A stretch of DNA of 64,000 nucleotides, from contig OX352763.1 of NCBI GenBank assembly GCA_947095585.1, forward strand, positions 67,717,024 through 67,781,023, in the 5' to 3' direction. Below, piece by piece: positions 1 to 10,817 of this stretch. This stretch comes from Nephrocerus scutellatus. Its lineage: Eukaryota > Arthropoda > Insecta > Diptera > Pipunculidae. The notes under the pieces were generated by a model, which was not told the origin of the DNA, searched no databases, and saw nothing but the letters and a program-made list of their open reading frames with translations. A program made the translations under genes and the position numbers. How positions within the stretch are numbered: position 1 is the first letter of the stretch; every line of letters starts with the position of its first letter.

Positions 1-83
1 GGTATTTTAGAATATTTCATTAAAATTAATAAATGAATCAAAAACAAAATTTGATTCCGCATGGGTGAAAGTGAGGCGAGGAG

Positions 84-656
84 ATGGTCAAGAAATTGCA
101 ACAGCAGTGCGAAGTTTTCGGAAGTCCAGCGCGCATAATATCAGACAGAGGGGCAGCATTCACCGCTAATATTTTTAAGGAATTCTGCGAAAAGAGCAGC
201 ATCTGTCACGTGTTAACGACAACAGGAGCTCCACGCGGAAATGGAAAAGTGGAGAGGATGAATCTCATCATAATAGAAGTTCTTACTAGGGTTTTAGTGG
301 AGGACCATAAGAAGAGGTATAAAGACGTCGCCCATGTTCAATGCGTGATAAATTCGAAAGTATCACGGAGTACCAAGCGAAACCCTTTCCAGCTTATGTT
401 TGGAATTATGATGAGACGAGAGGATGACAATCAGTTACGAGAGTTGTTGAAGGAGGCGATACTGGACGACTTCGAGAATAGCCGCGATACGATGAGAAAA
501 ATAGCTAAGCAAGAGATACAAAAGGTGCAGGAGGAGAATAGGAAGACGTATAATCGTAAGAGGAAGGCACCAAGATGTTACCAGTTGCATGATCTGGTAG
601 CTATCAAGAGGACGCAGTTTGGAGCTGGCCTTAAACTATACATCAATCAACCGTAA
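84..656 (+). CDS. Ty3/Gypsy-type integrase fragment
   Basis: Encodes the second half of a retrotransposon integrase, which joins element cDNA to host DNA. The 190-residue frame starts near the second catalytic acid (ISDRGAAF) and keeps the catalytic glutamate in GNGKVERMN, followed by a basic C-terminal tail. The zinc-binding domain and first aspartate are absent, as are protease, RT and gag, so this is the 3' end of pol only. It could have run on beyond the left window edge. Family assignment to Ty3/Gypsy rests on motif order; the exact lineage is not recognised. Confidence 0.8.
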   Translation: MVKKLQQQCEVFGSPARIISDRGAAFTANIFKEFCEKSSICHVLTTTGAPRGNGKVERMNLIIIEVLTRVLVEDHKKRYKDVAHVQCVINSKVSRSTKRNPFQLMFGIMMRREDDNQLRELLKEAILDDFENSRDTMRKIAKQEIQKVQEENRKTYNRKRKAPRCYQLHDLVAIKRTQFGAGLKLYINQP

Positions 657-988
657 TCGGCGTAGATAGTACTGGATTACTGCTTGCGGGACTTCTCAAG
701 CTGTGGACGTGGTACCGGCTGCTGCAAGCACTGCATGTGTGGGACGTGCTGTGAACCCAACGAGGACGGTGACTGCAGCAGAGACTGGGAGTTAGTTTTC
801 GTGGTTTAAGTCGTGCAGTTCGTCATAGCATGTAATTTTAATTAACTAATTGTTGTAAATTGTTTTAGATCGTATATTTTATCTGTATCTTGTTTTTTTT
901 TATTATTATTAATAATGGTATTAATAAAATCACAAAACTATTTTTGTTCCTTTTAAATGAAAAATCGCATTTTTTCCTACATATATAT
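657..988 (+). other. Untranslated stretch after integrase
   Basis: No gene is seen in these 330 bases. They directly follow the integrase frame and may be its decayed C-terminal end plus 3' non-coding sequence. A T-run and AT-rich sequence lead into the next LINE fragment. No LTR end could be defined. Confidence 0.3.
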
Positions 989-1624
989 ATAGATAAAGCG
1001 GCCTATGATAGCATAGCCAGAGTAGACCTTTATAAAGCCATGAGAGAATTCGGTATCCCAAATAAACTGACACGACTATGTAGGTTGACCATGACCAATG
1101 TTATAAGCCAAGTAAAATTATCCCGATCACTTTTAAGCCCATTCAACATCTATAAATGGCTCCGACAAGGGGATGGACTGGCCTGCATCCTCTTCAACCT
1201 GGCGTTGGAGACTGTGATCCGAGACTCTTACGTAACGGCGAGAGGAACAATCCTCTATAAGTCCATTCAGATAATGGCTTACGCAGACGATATTGACATC
1301 GTTGGTAGAAACCGAAGAGCTGTACAGGAAGCTTTTATCCAGATAGAGGAGGCGGCACGAAATCTAGGGCTGCACATAAATATGAGCAAAACAAAGTACA
1401 TGGTGGCATGCGAGTTAAAGATCCAACATTTCTCAATTCAAATAGTGGTGCGCGAATTTGAAGTAGTGCAATCCTTTAACTATCTCGGGTCAACTGCAGC
1501 AGCTGATAACAGCATGGACCCAGAAATACGCGCACGGTTGCTTAAAGCCAACAAAGCCTACTATAGTCTGTCAAAACTCTTAAACCAGGAACTTAACCAT
1601 AACATCCAAGCTGCTGATATATAA
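989..1624 (+). pseudogene. LINE reverse transcriptase, 5'-truncated (family LINE-2)
   Basis: Non-LTR retrotransposon RT that would copy element RNA at a nicked target. Homology begins near 989 (DKAAYDSI) and runs through LRQGDGLACILFNLALE and the catalytic box MAYADDIDIVG. The open frame technically begins at 890, but the first ~33 residues are AT-rich filler with no similarity to the family. A second copy of the same family lies at 12905-18173 on the other strand and matches closely. Endonuclease and the first RT blocks are missing, the usual 5' truncation. An RTE-like clade is likely but not certain. Confidence 0.82.
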
Positions 1625-1950
1625 AACAATGGTCATACCAGTGCTTACAAATTGATCCAAAACTTTGATGCTTAACAAAAAGCATTCTGACCTCTTAGCC
1701 GCGTTCGAGAGAAAAGTCTTACGGAGTATTGTTGGCCCCGTGTGTGAGGAAGGACGATTCCGGAGGCTCTATAATGATGAGATCTATGAGCGTTACCGCG
1801 ATGTCGACATCGTGAAGAAAATTAAGCTCGGTAGACTCCGGTGGGCAGGACACCTAGCTGGCATGAGTGAAGAGGATCCTGCTCGGAAAGCGAGGCCGGC
1901 CAAGCCCACGCTGGAAGGATGGCGCAGACCAGGATGCCCAGAGTTTAATA
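1625..1950 (+). pseudogene. LINE-2 C-terminal domain, frameshifted
   Basis: Continues the RT above after a +1 frameshift at about 1622 and an in-frame TGA near 1653. The product keeps AAFERKVLRSIVG and the RLRWAGHLAGM motif typical of the C-terminus of this LINE group. It ends abruptly at about 1950, where 115-bp-unit repeats begin, so the true 3' end of the LINE is lost. Confidence 0.75.
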
Positions 1951-1954
1951 TGAT

Positions 1955-2621
1955 GATGTATGTAACCCATAAAAATTTTATAAAAAAAAAATACCCAATT
2001 TTTCCAAATACTCGATTTTCTTCAAATTTTATACGATTGTGTATCTCCGATGGACAACACTTTTTGTAAAAATTTGGCAGTGATCGGGCCCCGGGGTCGA
2101 GGGGCACCCATACAAATTTTAAAAAAAAATTCCCGATTTTCTTCAAATTTTATACGCATGTGTATCTCCGAGGGACAACACTTTTTGTAAAATTTTTGGA
2201 GTGATCGGTCCCCTGTGCTGGGGGGGCACCCATACAAATTTTATAAAAAAAGTACCCGATTTTCTTTAAATTTTATACGCATGTGTATCTCCGAGGGACA
2301 ACACTTTTTGTAAACATTTTGGAGTGATCGAACCCCGGTGTCGAAAGGCCCCTTCCAAAACTTTAAAAAATGTCCCCGATTTACATCAAATTTATCCACA
2401 CATATTTTATCCTATGGACATGCTTTTTGTTAAAATTTGGAAGTGGCCACAGGGCCGAGGGGCTCCCATATAATTTCTTAAAAATTTACCCGATTTTCTT
2501 CAAATTTTATAAACATGTGTATAAAATTCGGGACAAACTTTTTTTAAAATTTTGTAAAAATTAGCCAGATTTTCTTTAAATTTTAAACACATGGGTATCT
2601 CCAATGGACAATTATTTTTTT
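1955..2621 (+). repeat. Tandem ~115-bp-unit repeats, about six units
   Basis: Each unit carries a TTTTTGTAAAAATTTGG block, a GC-rich GATCGGGCCCCGGGGTC core, a CCCATACAAATTTT block, CCCGATTTTCTTCAAATTTT and ATGTGTATCTCCGATGGAC. Units are diverged. The same unit recurs in both orientations at many sites in the window. Short open frames here are by-products of the repetition, not genes. Confidence 0.85.
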
Positions 2622-3254
2622 TTGAATTATCTATATTAACTTCGCGTGCCCGTTGCTGGCGGGCTGTCTTGGTGGTAGAATCTTGTGATAAATTTTTAAC
2701 CCACTTCTTAAAGCCCGTTTTTCTTCAAATTTTATACGCGTGTTGACTCCGATCGACAACACTTTCTGTATGTTGTAACGAAGTTGCCTACCAGCAACTA
2801 CGCCACAACCATACGGCTAATAAAATTATATTCAAAAATATATATATGTAATGTGTGCGCACAACTCACATGAGTTGCATGGCACCAGTCAAAGAAGTAG
2901 GATAATAAGTATGTTCAAAATACATAGATATATATATTGTGCGCAAAAATCCCATATGAATTTCATGGCGCCGGTCAAAATATATATATATACGTACATA
3001 CATATGTACAAATATTAAGAATAATTGCTTGAGTAACCATATAGGAATGTCAAGGTAGTAAGCATGCGGCAGAATATTTCTCATTCGACAGGCATGCTAC
3101 TAGGCGTTGATATTAAGATATATTCTTGTGTTACTCAAGTGAGTCAATAGCGCTAGCGGGGAGCTATGAGCTAGAAATCTCTAGTTACCAAGTAACCCGG
3201 CATTGACTCGGATATTTTTCAATTTTTAATATCATATATAATAAAATTTTCATT

Positions 3255-3451
3255 CGGCCCTATGTCTTTATAATAAAAGAAGAGGCTTGTTTTTGTTTTA
3301 AACAATGGAGAAAGAGGTATATTCGTATAAAAATAACATTATTAATTCAACAATAATCAGTCAATAAATTATTATAGAAATTTCCTTTTGGTGCTGAATA
3401 TAAATATAATTCTCAACAAGCCTTTACTTTTTATTAAAGACATAGGGACCG
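3255..3451. repeat. Inverted repeat inside the solo LTR
   Basis: Arms of about 34 bp at 3255-3288 and 3418-3451 are nearly reverse-complementary around the core CCCTATGTCTTTA, separated by about 130 bp. This could be a small MITE inserted in the LTR or an RNA hairpin. No clear target duplication was found at its edges. Confidence 0.6.
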
Positions 3452-3617
3452 AAAACGTAGTATAATCAGAGAAATATACTCCAAATACCAAACCCGGTGT
3501 ATACACTGAAAGTGGTTAGAGTCTCTCAAACGTTCTACACGAACAACTTTTTGAAGGGAACAGTTATCTACTAAACCCCATACATACAACGCAGCTCGTG
3601 AAATTTTGTTATTAAGA

Positions 3618-3865
3618 GATAAGACGATTTTATCGCCTTCTCTTACTAACAGATTGCACCCTGGCTGGAAGTCGACAAGCAATACCCGCAGTGCGAAATA
3701 AGGGGATTTTATCGCTTTTTCGCCACTGATGGTATGTTGTGCCGAAAGTTCTCGTGGGCTTGTAAGGGATAAGTGGATTTTATCGTTTTCCCTTACTAGC
3801 GCCATAGTCTACTGACCGGCATTGCACTTAATGGGAAGTGAGTGGATTTTTATCGCTTCTTCCTC
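3618..3865. repeat. Four diverged ~70-77-bp repeats with GATTTTATCG cores
   Basis: The motif GATAAGNNGATTTTATCG, followed by a pyrimidine-rich CTTACTAR-like block, recurs at about 3618, 3697, 3766 and 3837. Each core is a small dyad (CGATTTTATCG). The array makes a 123-residue minus-strand frame with internally repeated peptide, which I do not regard as a gene. Its position inside an LTR suggests U3-type regulatory repeats. Confidence 0.6.
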
Positions 3866-4696
3866 ATTAAAGCCCATTATGGTCAATCACATATAGCGGA
3901 GAATAGGTGACTTCAGTCTGTGTTTCCCCACTTTAGCCAGTTCTTTTCAGTCGACTGCGAAGTCCGACTGTGGTATAGGGTATTGGATGCGCCAATCTCC
4001 TATATAGGCGAATACCTCTATACGTAGGTTTAGGTATATATATATATTTAGGTATAAATAAGTACTTATTCTTAGTTTAAGATTCGAAGAAAGAATGTAA
4101 CCTAGTATTAGATCTCAAGAAGAGAAGAAAGAAAAGAAAACGAATAATAAAAATAAAAATAATAAAAAAATACAAAGAAAACCGAATTCTTATTTATTAG
4201 GAAAACAAAAACAATTTGTAACACCGACGTAGACGAGAAGAACCCTGGGTAAGCCGGCGAGCGTCACCCAAGTACAAACGTTACAATGTGGAAGTGATCG
4301 GGCCCCGTGGTCGGGGGCACCCATACAAATTTTATAAAAAAGTACCCGATTTTCTTCAAATTTTATACGCATGTGTATCTCCGATGTACAACACTTTTTG
4401 TAAAAATTTGGTAATGATCGGGCCTTGATGTCGGAGGGCTCCCTAACAAAAATTTTAAAAAATTCATTTGATTTTATTCAAAATGCACATTGTGTATCCT
4501 TGATTAGAGAATGTACACGAAAAATTTTAATTTTTATGGGTTGTTTTTTTTAAATTAGCTCGCTTTATTTTAAATTTTTAACGTATGTGTATCTCCGATA
4601 GACCGAACTTTTTGTAAATATTTTTGAGCGAACGGGCCCTGAGGCCTAAGGGAAACTTGGAAAGGAAAGAAAAAGCTTGGTTGTTATAGTATATTA

Positions 4697-5046
4697 GACG
4701 GAAAACCATGCACGTTTACATTGGATACAGAAGCCTCCAGTTCAGTTGATAATCCCAAAGTGGTGTCTTATGGCCAAAAGCTGCTGCAATTAAACGAGAG
4801 TGCTCCTATAGTGTCATGTTTGGAGGAATTCGGTTTTCTCGTCGGTTTATTGTTGCCAGCAATACAGATGAATGAAAATTGGGCCTAGATTTCATGACAT
4901 AGCACGAGATGTCCCTCGATCGAAAGAACCACGTGTTAAACTGGCATAATGTATAAGCACCCCTGCAAATAAATGACAACCAGAGAGGTGTCATTACTAA
5001 AGAAAAAGTAGAGATACCACCGATGTGCGAGAAAATCATCTATGGT
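4697..5046 (+). pseudogene. Gypsy-A protease remnant
   Basis: Retroviral-type aspartic protease region. The frame at 4697 reads DGKPCTFTLDTEAS, where the family active site is DTGAS, so the essential glycine has become glutamate. Downstream pieces such as LDRKNHVLNWHN and VEIPPMCEKIIYGE match the region after the protease in gypsy polyproteins but lie in other frames with stops. Its continuation (RT) is at 8320, because LINE-3 has inserted between. The gag region and 5' LTR are absent. Confidence 0.7.
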
Positions 5047-5610
5047 GAACGGTAATCTTGAAGTAGTACAGAAGGAATAGTAAAGAAACCCAATTTCAAC
5101 AAGAAATGCAGTTGTCTACTGCATTCCGATCCGAGCAGAGTTTAATTCGCGCATCGTGCTAAGAAAGTTCGGAAAAGGAAACAATCGGAACAACAACAAA
5201 AAAAGAAAGAAAATAACGGCTGTGTCTGGGTGCCGTCGACTACCATCTCGCACTTCGTGTTTTCAGTGCGGGCGGCGGTACCGAAAATAGAAAATAAAAA
5301 AAAATAATATGTAAAAAGCTCCAACCAACTGCAGTAGTGCAGTGTCGACAGTGCTCAATGGCGTGGCGTTTGTGTGCCGGTTTTTCTTCTTCTTTCCTTT
5401 TCATTCTTTTCTTTAGTCGACGTTTCTCAGTTAACGCACTGGTGAATCGTTTTTGTCCACACAAAAATTCGATTACCCAGTGCGATTAGCTTTGTCTGGC
5501 TCTGTAGTGGCGAACATTGTGTGATTGCTGTGACGGTCGCCCAACTGTTGTAAAGGCATAACACTTTCAACGGTTTGTTTTAGTGTCGTCATTGTTCTTT
5601 CTCACCACGG
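5047..5610 (+). other. Junction and 5' region of LINE-3
   Basis: No long coding frame is supported. The first ~100 bases probably still belong to gypsy-A. The remainder, with pyrimidine-rich sequence around 5385-5420, probably forms the 5' UTR of the following LINE. The exact insertion point and target duplication could not be fixed. Confidence 0.35.
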
Positions 5611-6018
5611 TTGTCCCGATTGTATCAGTTTGTGTCCTGCTCTTCTGATGTCCGAATTCAGGGTCGAGTGTGCAACATTCGTGGGCTCAAATCGTATCTC
5701 TCGGCCACGTGCGTCCATTTAGCAGACCACAAACCTGCTATTTCGGCACTAACCGAAACTCAGGATAATGCTGATTCCGACGTTTCGGATTTTAGTTGGC
5801 CTGGTTACAACTTGGTGCCAGTATTTTTTCCACACCGCGGTCTCGCCATATATGTACGTAGTGATGTAGCTTACCAAACCCAAGCCCATTTTAATCATCG
5901 TTTCAACGCGGAATTTAACTTCATTTGGCTCAAAGTCAAAGTGCGTAAACATATCATTTACTACTGTTTCATATACAGAAGCCCTAATTTAACATTGTCT
6001 CAACTTGTAGTGAGTTAG
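5611..6018 (+). pseudogene. LINE-3 AP-like endonuclease N-terminus
   Basis: Encodes CNIRGLKSYL and ALTETQDNA, the first blocks of the AP-like endonuclease that nicks target DNA, with the catalytic glutamate in TETQ. GLAIYVRSDV and YCFIYRSPN follow. A stop at 6016 cuts the frame; the GDFN-equivalent block continues in another frame near 6094-6110 (SGDFNIHNLS). Confidence 0.75.
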
Positions 6019-6473
6019 ATACAATGTCCGACTCTATCACTAGAATTTTAGCACTTGATCCATTTTCGTAATGGATCGTAATTTCGGGAGATTTCAACAT
6101 ACACAATTTAAGTTGGCTTCGCCATTCAGGCTTAACAACACCGCAAGGAAAGGATGTTGAGATATTTCCTGACATTGTAAGTCATAACGCAAATACCCTT
6201 GACTTGTTTCTTACTTCTCTTCCTAACAAATACACCGTCAGTGTATTATCGTCTCTAGGCACTTCAGACCATTGTGTAGTATCAGAAAATTTCTCGTTGT
6301 CAAACCACACAGTAAGAGAGAAAACTCCTAAAAAAAATCATGGCTAAACGAGAAAGCAGACTGGGATGGCCTCAATAATTTCTTAAGAAGCATTAACTGG
6401 CCATTTAACGCAAAAAGTGGCGTGCATGCCACTTTTGATACGATTACTAACATAATTCTCGAAGTTATGAGAC

Positions 6474-6716
6474 ATGTCCCTACCAGGACAAAGTGTATCA
6501 AATCGAAGATTAAGCTGCAATCAGGCTACTAGGAACCGTGAGGTATGCTTTCGGTTATATAAAAAAAAACCCACTGTGGAAAACCGAACCAAGATTAGAC
6601 GAGTCAGAAATGATTGCAATGCCTACATTAAACAAGCCAAATTTGAGTATGACCAAAAACTGAGACAGAAAATACTAAATGTTCCAAAGGAAGTAAAAAT
6701 TTTTGGTCATTCGTGA
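6474..6716 (+). pseudogene. LINE-3 linker between endonuclease and RT
   Basis: Basic, helical segment (RNREVCFRLYKKKPT, RNDCNAYIKQAKFEYD) matching the conserved linker of this LINE group. It is out of frame with the endonuclease before it and the RT after it. It has no known catalytic role. Confidence 0.55.
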
Positions 6717-6849
6717 AACGAATTAAAAATACTGCCTCGTTTTCAATTCCAACGTTCATGTACAATGCCATTCCAACTGTCAGCAGTCAGACAAAACCAA
6801 TCTGCTTGCTTCACATTTCGCAGCTAGCTCTACACTACCAGATAGCGCG

Positions 6850-7242
6850 TTGTCGCCGCCTGTACTTGCAAGAGTTGAATCCTCTATGGGACAGATTTAC
6901 TTTCGTACTCGTCAAGTGGCTAGGGTATTAAATTATCTCAACATTCATAAATCTGCTGGGCCTGATGCCATTCCCGCTACAGTTTTGAGTAGGTGTTCTT
7001 CAACGTTGTCATTACCACTGCGCAGACTTTTCCATTTCTCTTACTCTTCTGGAGTCGTCACAAAGAATTGGAAAACAGCCTATATCCAGCCTGTTACTAA
7101 AAAAGGTGAAATGTCATCTTTTTCCTCGCACCGACCCATTGCGCTAACATCTATACTTTCAAAGGTCATGGAAATCAATACCTTGAATCACGTGAAATCC
7201 TTAGTGCCCAGCAGTATGGTTTTCGTAGGCAACGTTCTATAG
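6850..7242 (+). pseudogene. LINE-3 reverse transcriptase, first blocks
   Basis: Contains HKSAGPDAIPATVL, KNWKTAYIQPVTKKG and HRPIALTSILSKVME, the early RT blocks of CR1/Jockey elements. A stop at 7240 and a frame change separate it from the catalytic half. Confidence 0.8.
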
Positions 7243-7387
7243 GTGACCTTTATTCTTATGGCTTATCTCACTGAAAAGTGGAACCAGTCAATTCACAATT
7301 CACAATTTGGTGAAAGTAAAGTTGTTGCACTCGATATTTTCAAGGCATTTGACAGAGATTGGCTTCAAGCTCTTTTGTCGAAAATGA

Positions 7388-7879
7388 ATGCCTAATGCCC
7401 TGCTTGATTGGACTAGTAACTACCTTTCTAACCGTTCAATCCAGGTCGTATTGGACGGATTCAAATCCAATGTTCACCGCATAAACGCCGGTGTTTCTCA
7501 AGGCTCTGTTTTATCTCCGACACTCTTTCTGATTTTCATTAATGATCTCCTATCCGCCACTTCAAATCCAATCCACTCTTTCGCTGACGATAGCACTCTT
7601 AACTTTTCATATAATATCATGCTTTCTGCACGCCTCTCTTCGTCGCAAGTGGAACTTGAACAACAACATATATTAAGCACGTTAAATTCTGACCTTGACA
7701 GCATAACAAGGTGGGGACTACATAAAAGAGTTGAATTTAACGCTTTTAAAACGCAATGCTGTCTTCTGTCGTCCAAGCGAAATTTAAACCCCCAACCTTT
7801 ATCCATGAATGGATCTTGCATCGAAGAAACTGAAAAACTCGCAATTCTCGGTATGTGCGTCAACAACAAGCTTCGTTGA
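7388..7879 (+). pseudogene. LINE-3 reverse transcriptase, catalytic half
   Basis: Contains INAGVSQGSVLSPTLFLIFI and the catalytic box HSFADDSTL, followed by the thumb region to LAILGMCVNNKLR. The expected next residues (WNDHI) are cut by a TGA at 7877. C-terminal blocks for the IGDVNIAKTIESLE region follow to about 8270 in other frames. Confidence 0.82.
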
Positions 7880-8319
7880 AACGACCACATATTTTCCAGC
7901 GCCAAGAATGCTGCGAAATGTTTAGGTCTCCTAAAACGGTGCAAAATTAACTTCCCTCCTTCAGATCTGGCTAATATTTACATAGCATAATCGCCCTTAA
8001 CTTCAATATAACTGTATTGTCTGGGCAGGTGCCCCCAAGACCACATTACATCTACTAGACAGAGTTCAGAACCGCACGACAAATTTTATTGGTGACGTAA
8101 ATATCGCGAAAACAATCGAATCGCTTGAAAATCGTAGGAATGTTTCCTGCTAGTCACTGTCTTATCGCTTTTTTCACAAGTGGTGTTTAAAATATCCAGA
8201 TGCATCCCGCCCATTCTCGAATCCATCCGTCTTTTCCTCTCCCTAATTTCCTAACGCCCACGCTGTGCTAAGCACTATAAGGGTGCAAATCCTTTAGCGA
8301 GTGTACATTATATATATAT

Positions 8320-9769
8320 AAAAAAATCGAGTGTTATGCGTAAGAACTCTAGTGAAACTCCAGCCCAATATTCCTTGAAACTCCATCCCAAGATACCAAT
8401 AAGAGTAATGAATGTTAGCTCATCACCGAACGTTATAAAAGAAGGAACAGCCATTATAATAGTAAAAAGTAAAGAATACGTCACTAGATCTGGAAAGGAA
8501 GCAGATAATTCGTGTGCTGTGTAAACTTCGTCCAGCAGCACAGCAACAAGCAGCAGAAAAGACGCTAAAACAGTTTGCTGGCATGTTTGCTGTCAGTGAC
8601 AATGACATGGGCAAAAGCAATATAGTGATACATCGAATTGAATGAGGAAATGCTACTCCAATTCAACAGGCACCAAGCAAGATTTCAACTTGCTAAACAG
8701 TAAGAGGCAATCATAGAGAAGTCTATAAGCCCATGTAGCTCAACTGTGGTAGTTGTTTAAAAGAAAGATGGTTCAACGAGATTTTGTGTGGACATTTAGA
8801 AACTGAACGATGTCACTAAGAAGGAAAGTTATCCACTACCACGTATAGATGACACGTTGGACACTTTATCTGGAGCCAGAATGCTCAGTACATTGGATCT
8901 GAAAAGCGGATACTGGTAGGTAGCAATTCATGACAACGACAAGAAGAAGACAGCATTTACTGCAGAAAACAGCTTGTATCAATTTTCTGTAATGCCGTTT
9001 GGTTTATGCAACGCACTTACTACGTTCGAGCGGTTGATAAAACATGTTTTGCGAGGCCTTAGCTGGAAGGCATGTGTGGTTTGTTTGGATGACATCATTG
9101 TTTTTGGACGCACATTCAATGAGCACGTGAATAATTTTCAGCAAGTTCTGGAAACCATTAAAGCTGCAGGATTGAAGTTGAGTCCGTCGAAATGTAGCCT
9201 TTTCAAATTAAGTGAATTAGTTGGGCCACATTGTATCCAGTCAAGGAGTACGCAAGGATCTCAAAAAGTTGGAAGCTGCTAACGAATGGCCGGTATCAAA
9301 GAATATACATGAGCTGCGAAGTTTCTGTGGCTATACTCCTACTATCGACGGTTTGTGCCTAACTTCGCAGATGTTGCACGAAACCTTCATCGCCTACTGA
9401 GAAGAACCAAAAGTTCCAATGTTCGAAAAAGCACCAAAAATCATTCGATTTGCTGAAGGGAAGAGCAATGCGGAGATATGGCGGTTTTATCGTATAATCA
9501 AGAAGGAAGGGAGCGTGTAAAGGCGTACTACAGCCGTTCGCTTGCTAAGCCCGAGAAGAACTACTGTGTGACGCGAGGGAATGGCTAGCTATTGTGGATA
9601 GCGTCAAACACTTCCACAAGTAACTATTTGGTCAGGAGTTTCTTCTTCAAACCGACCATGCAGCTTTCAAGTGGTTAATGCAGTTCAGGGAACCAGAAAG
9701 TCAAGTGGCCAGATGGATCGAACGACTCAAGGCATACTTATTCTGAACAGAGCATCGAAAAGGAATATT
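8320..9769 (+). pseudogene. Gypsy-A reverse transcriptase and RNase H
   Basis: Continues gypsy-A after LINE-3. Recognisable blocks in order: a spacer with PIRVMNVSSSP (8336-8524), RT with a stop straight after LDLKSGYW (8893-8916), SLYQFSVMPFGLCNALTTFE, the catalytic box CLDDIIVFG at about 9081-9107, then RNase H fragments (LAKPEKNYCVTR, TDHAAFKWLMQ) to 9769. Many stops and shifts make it non-functional. It is broken at GAACAGAGCATCGAAAAGG, and the integrase follows at 18174. Confidence 0.82.
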
Positions 9770-9804
9770 TTCTTTTTTTTTTCTTTATGTCCTATATCCT
9801 CTTG

Positions 9805-10420
9805 TGGGAATGACGGAAGCAGAAAAAGACGTCGGCAGCGATATGCTGGAGGTACCAGCGTAACAACCTGTAGGGAAACCACACAGCGAAGTTACGTCGT
9901 ACGAGTGACGGAAGCAGAGAGAGACGTCGGCAGCGATATGCTGGAGGTACCAGCGTAACAACCTGTAGGGAACCCACACAGCGAAGTTACGTCGTACGAA
10001 TGACGGAAGCAGAGAGAGACGTCAGCAGCGATATGCTGGATGTACCAGCGTAACAACCTGTAGGGAACCCACACAGCGAAGTTACGTCGTACGAATGACG
10101 GAAGCAGAGAGAGACGTCGGCGGCGATATGCGGGCTGTACAAGCGTAACAACCTGTAGGGAACCCACCAGCGAAGTTACGTCGTACGAATGACGGAAGCA
10201 GAGAAAGACGTCGGCAGCGATATGCTGGATGTACCCGCGTAACAACCTGTAGGGAACCCACACAGCGAAGTTACGTCGTACGAATGACGGAAGCAGAGGG
10301 AGACGTCGGCAGCGATCTGCTGGATGTACCAACGCAACAACCCGTAGGGGAGCCACACAGCGAAGTTGCGTCGTACAAATGACGTAAGCAGAGTAAGACG
10401 TCGGCAGCGATCTGCTGGAT
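9805..10420 (-). repeat. 95-bp tandem repeats in the LINE-1 3' UTR
   Basis: About six and a half units, with CCTGTAGGGAA at 9867, 9962, 10057, 10152 and 10246. The array is bounded on both sides by the same TTTCTTTATGTCCT sequence (9778 and 10427), which also encodes the element's last residues on the minus strand. Because 95 is not a multiple of three, the overlapping open frames across it are artefacts. Confidence 0.85.
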
Positions 10421-10430
10421 CTTTCTTTCT

Positions 10431-10625
10431 TTATGTCCTGTATCCCCTTATGGGTCCTAGGGCCTCTACTACGCCTACGCGCCATCGCGTGCGGTTTCTG
10501 GCAATGAGCTTCAGCTCTCTCCAACTCTTCCCCAATTGCCGTGCCTCCTCCTCAACTGTTCTGCGCCATGTATTTCTCGGACGACCCGTTCTTCTACCAT
10601 CCTGAGATAACGGGTTCCATTGCAT
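10431..10625 (-). pseudogene. LINE-1 C-terminal domain
   Basis: Encodes GRRTGRPRNTWRRTVEEE and RNRTRWRVGVVEAL, the conserved basic C-terminal end of this LINE group, ending at a stop just before the repeat array. The frame is short and cut off from the RT upstream. Confidence 0.72.
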
Positions 10626-10817
10626 TGCGTAGTTTGCTATGGAACTGTCGCCTTTTCGGAGTGTATGACCAATCCACTGCCACTTCCGTCGTTGGATGGT
10701 TGTGCCTATTGGTTCCTGACCCGTTCTCTGGTAAAGATGTTCGTTAGAGATATGGTTAGGCCAGAAAACCCTTAAGATGTTCCGTAGGCACCTATTTACA
10801 AATGTTTGTAATCTTTC

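Larger units (their letters stand above)
2774..4285. mobile_element. Solo LTR, 1512 bp, with 4-bp target duplication
   Basis: The segment begins TGTAACG and ends CGTTACA, the 5'-TG...CA-3' inverted termini of an LTR. It is flanked by ATGT at 2770-2773 and ATGT at 4286-4289. The flanks join into a continuous 115-bp unit, which shows a clean insertion. No gag or pol lies inside, so internal sequence was lost by LTR-LTR recombination. A 4-bp duplication and long LTR fit Ty3/Gypsy, but the family is not identified. Orientation cannot be fixed. Confidence 0.82.
2622..4640 (+). mobile_element. 115-bp-unit element copy split by a solo LTR
   Basis: The left terminus (CTATATTAACTTCGCGTGCC, then GGC-rich sequence) lies at 2627-2680, followed by AACCCACTTC and part of a first unit. 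The copy is cut at 2773 and resumes at 4286 in the middle of a unit. The other terminus (TTTTAATTTTTATGGGTTG) is at about 4529-4547, and one more partial unit follows to 4640. No ORF is present, so the element is non-autonomous. Confidence 0.75.
5611..8310 (+). mobile_element. LINE-3, CR1/Jockey-like non-LTR element, decayed
   Basis: An almost full-length non-LTR retrotransposon in the order endonuclease, linker, reverse transcriptase and C-terminal domain, spread over at least four frames by indels and stops. It lies inside gypsy-A, between protease and RT. The 3' end has TATAAGGGTGCAAATCCTTTAGCG near 8277 and then a short AT run. Related 3' ends occur at 22251-22300 on the minus strand and 35088-35120. 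Confidence 0.78.

Noticed and set aside
890..988. N-terminal extension of the LINE frame at 989
   Set aside because: AT-rich low-complexity residues with no match to the second LINE-2 copy; the frame merely happens to be open.
2866..3084. A 72-residue minus-strand frame
   Set aside because: Within the solo LTR, tyrosine- and isoleucine-rich from TATA repeats; no family resemblance.
3434..3805. A 123-residue minus-strand gene
   Set aside because: Lies inside a solo LTR and is built from diverged 70-77-bp repeats.
9892..10524. A 210-residue minus-strand frame across the 95-bp repeats
   Set aside because: It follows the tandem repeat through three phases and overlaps the LINE C-terminal region; similar frames open on the same strand in other phases. 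No protein family resemblance.
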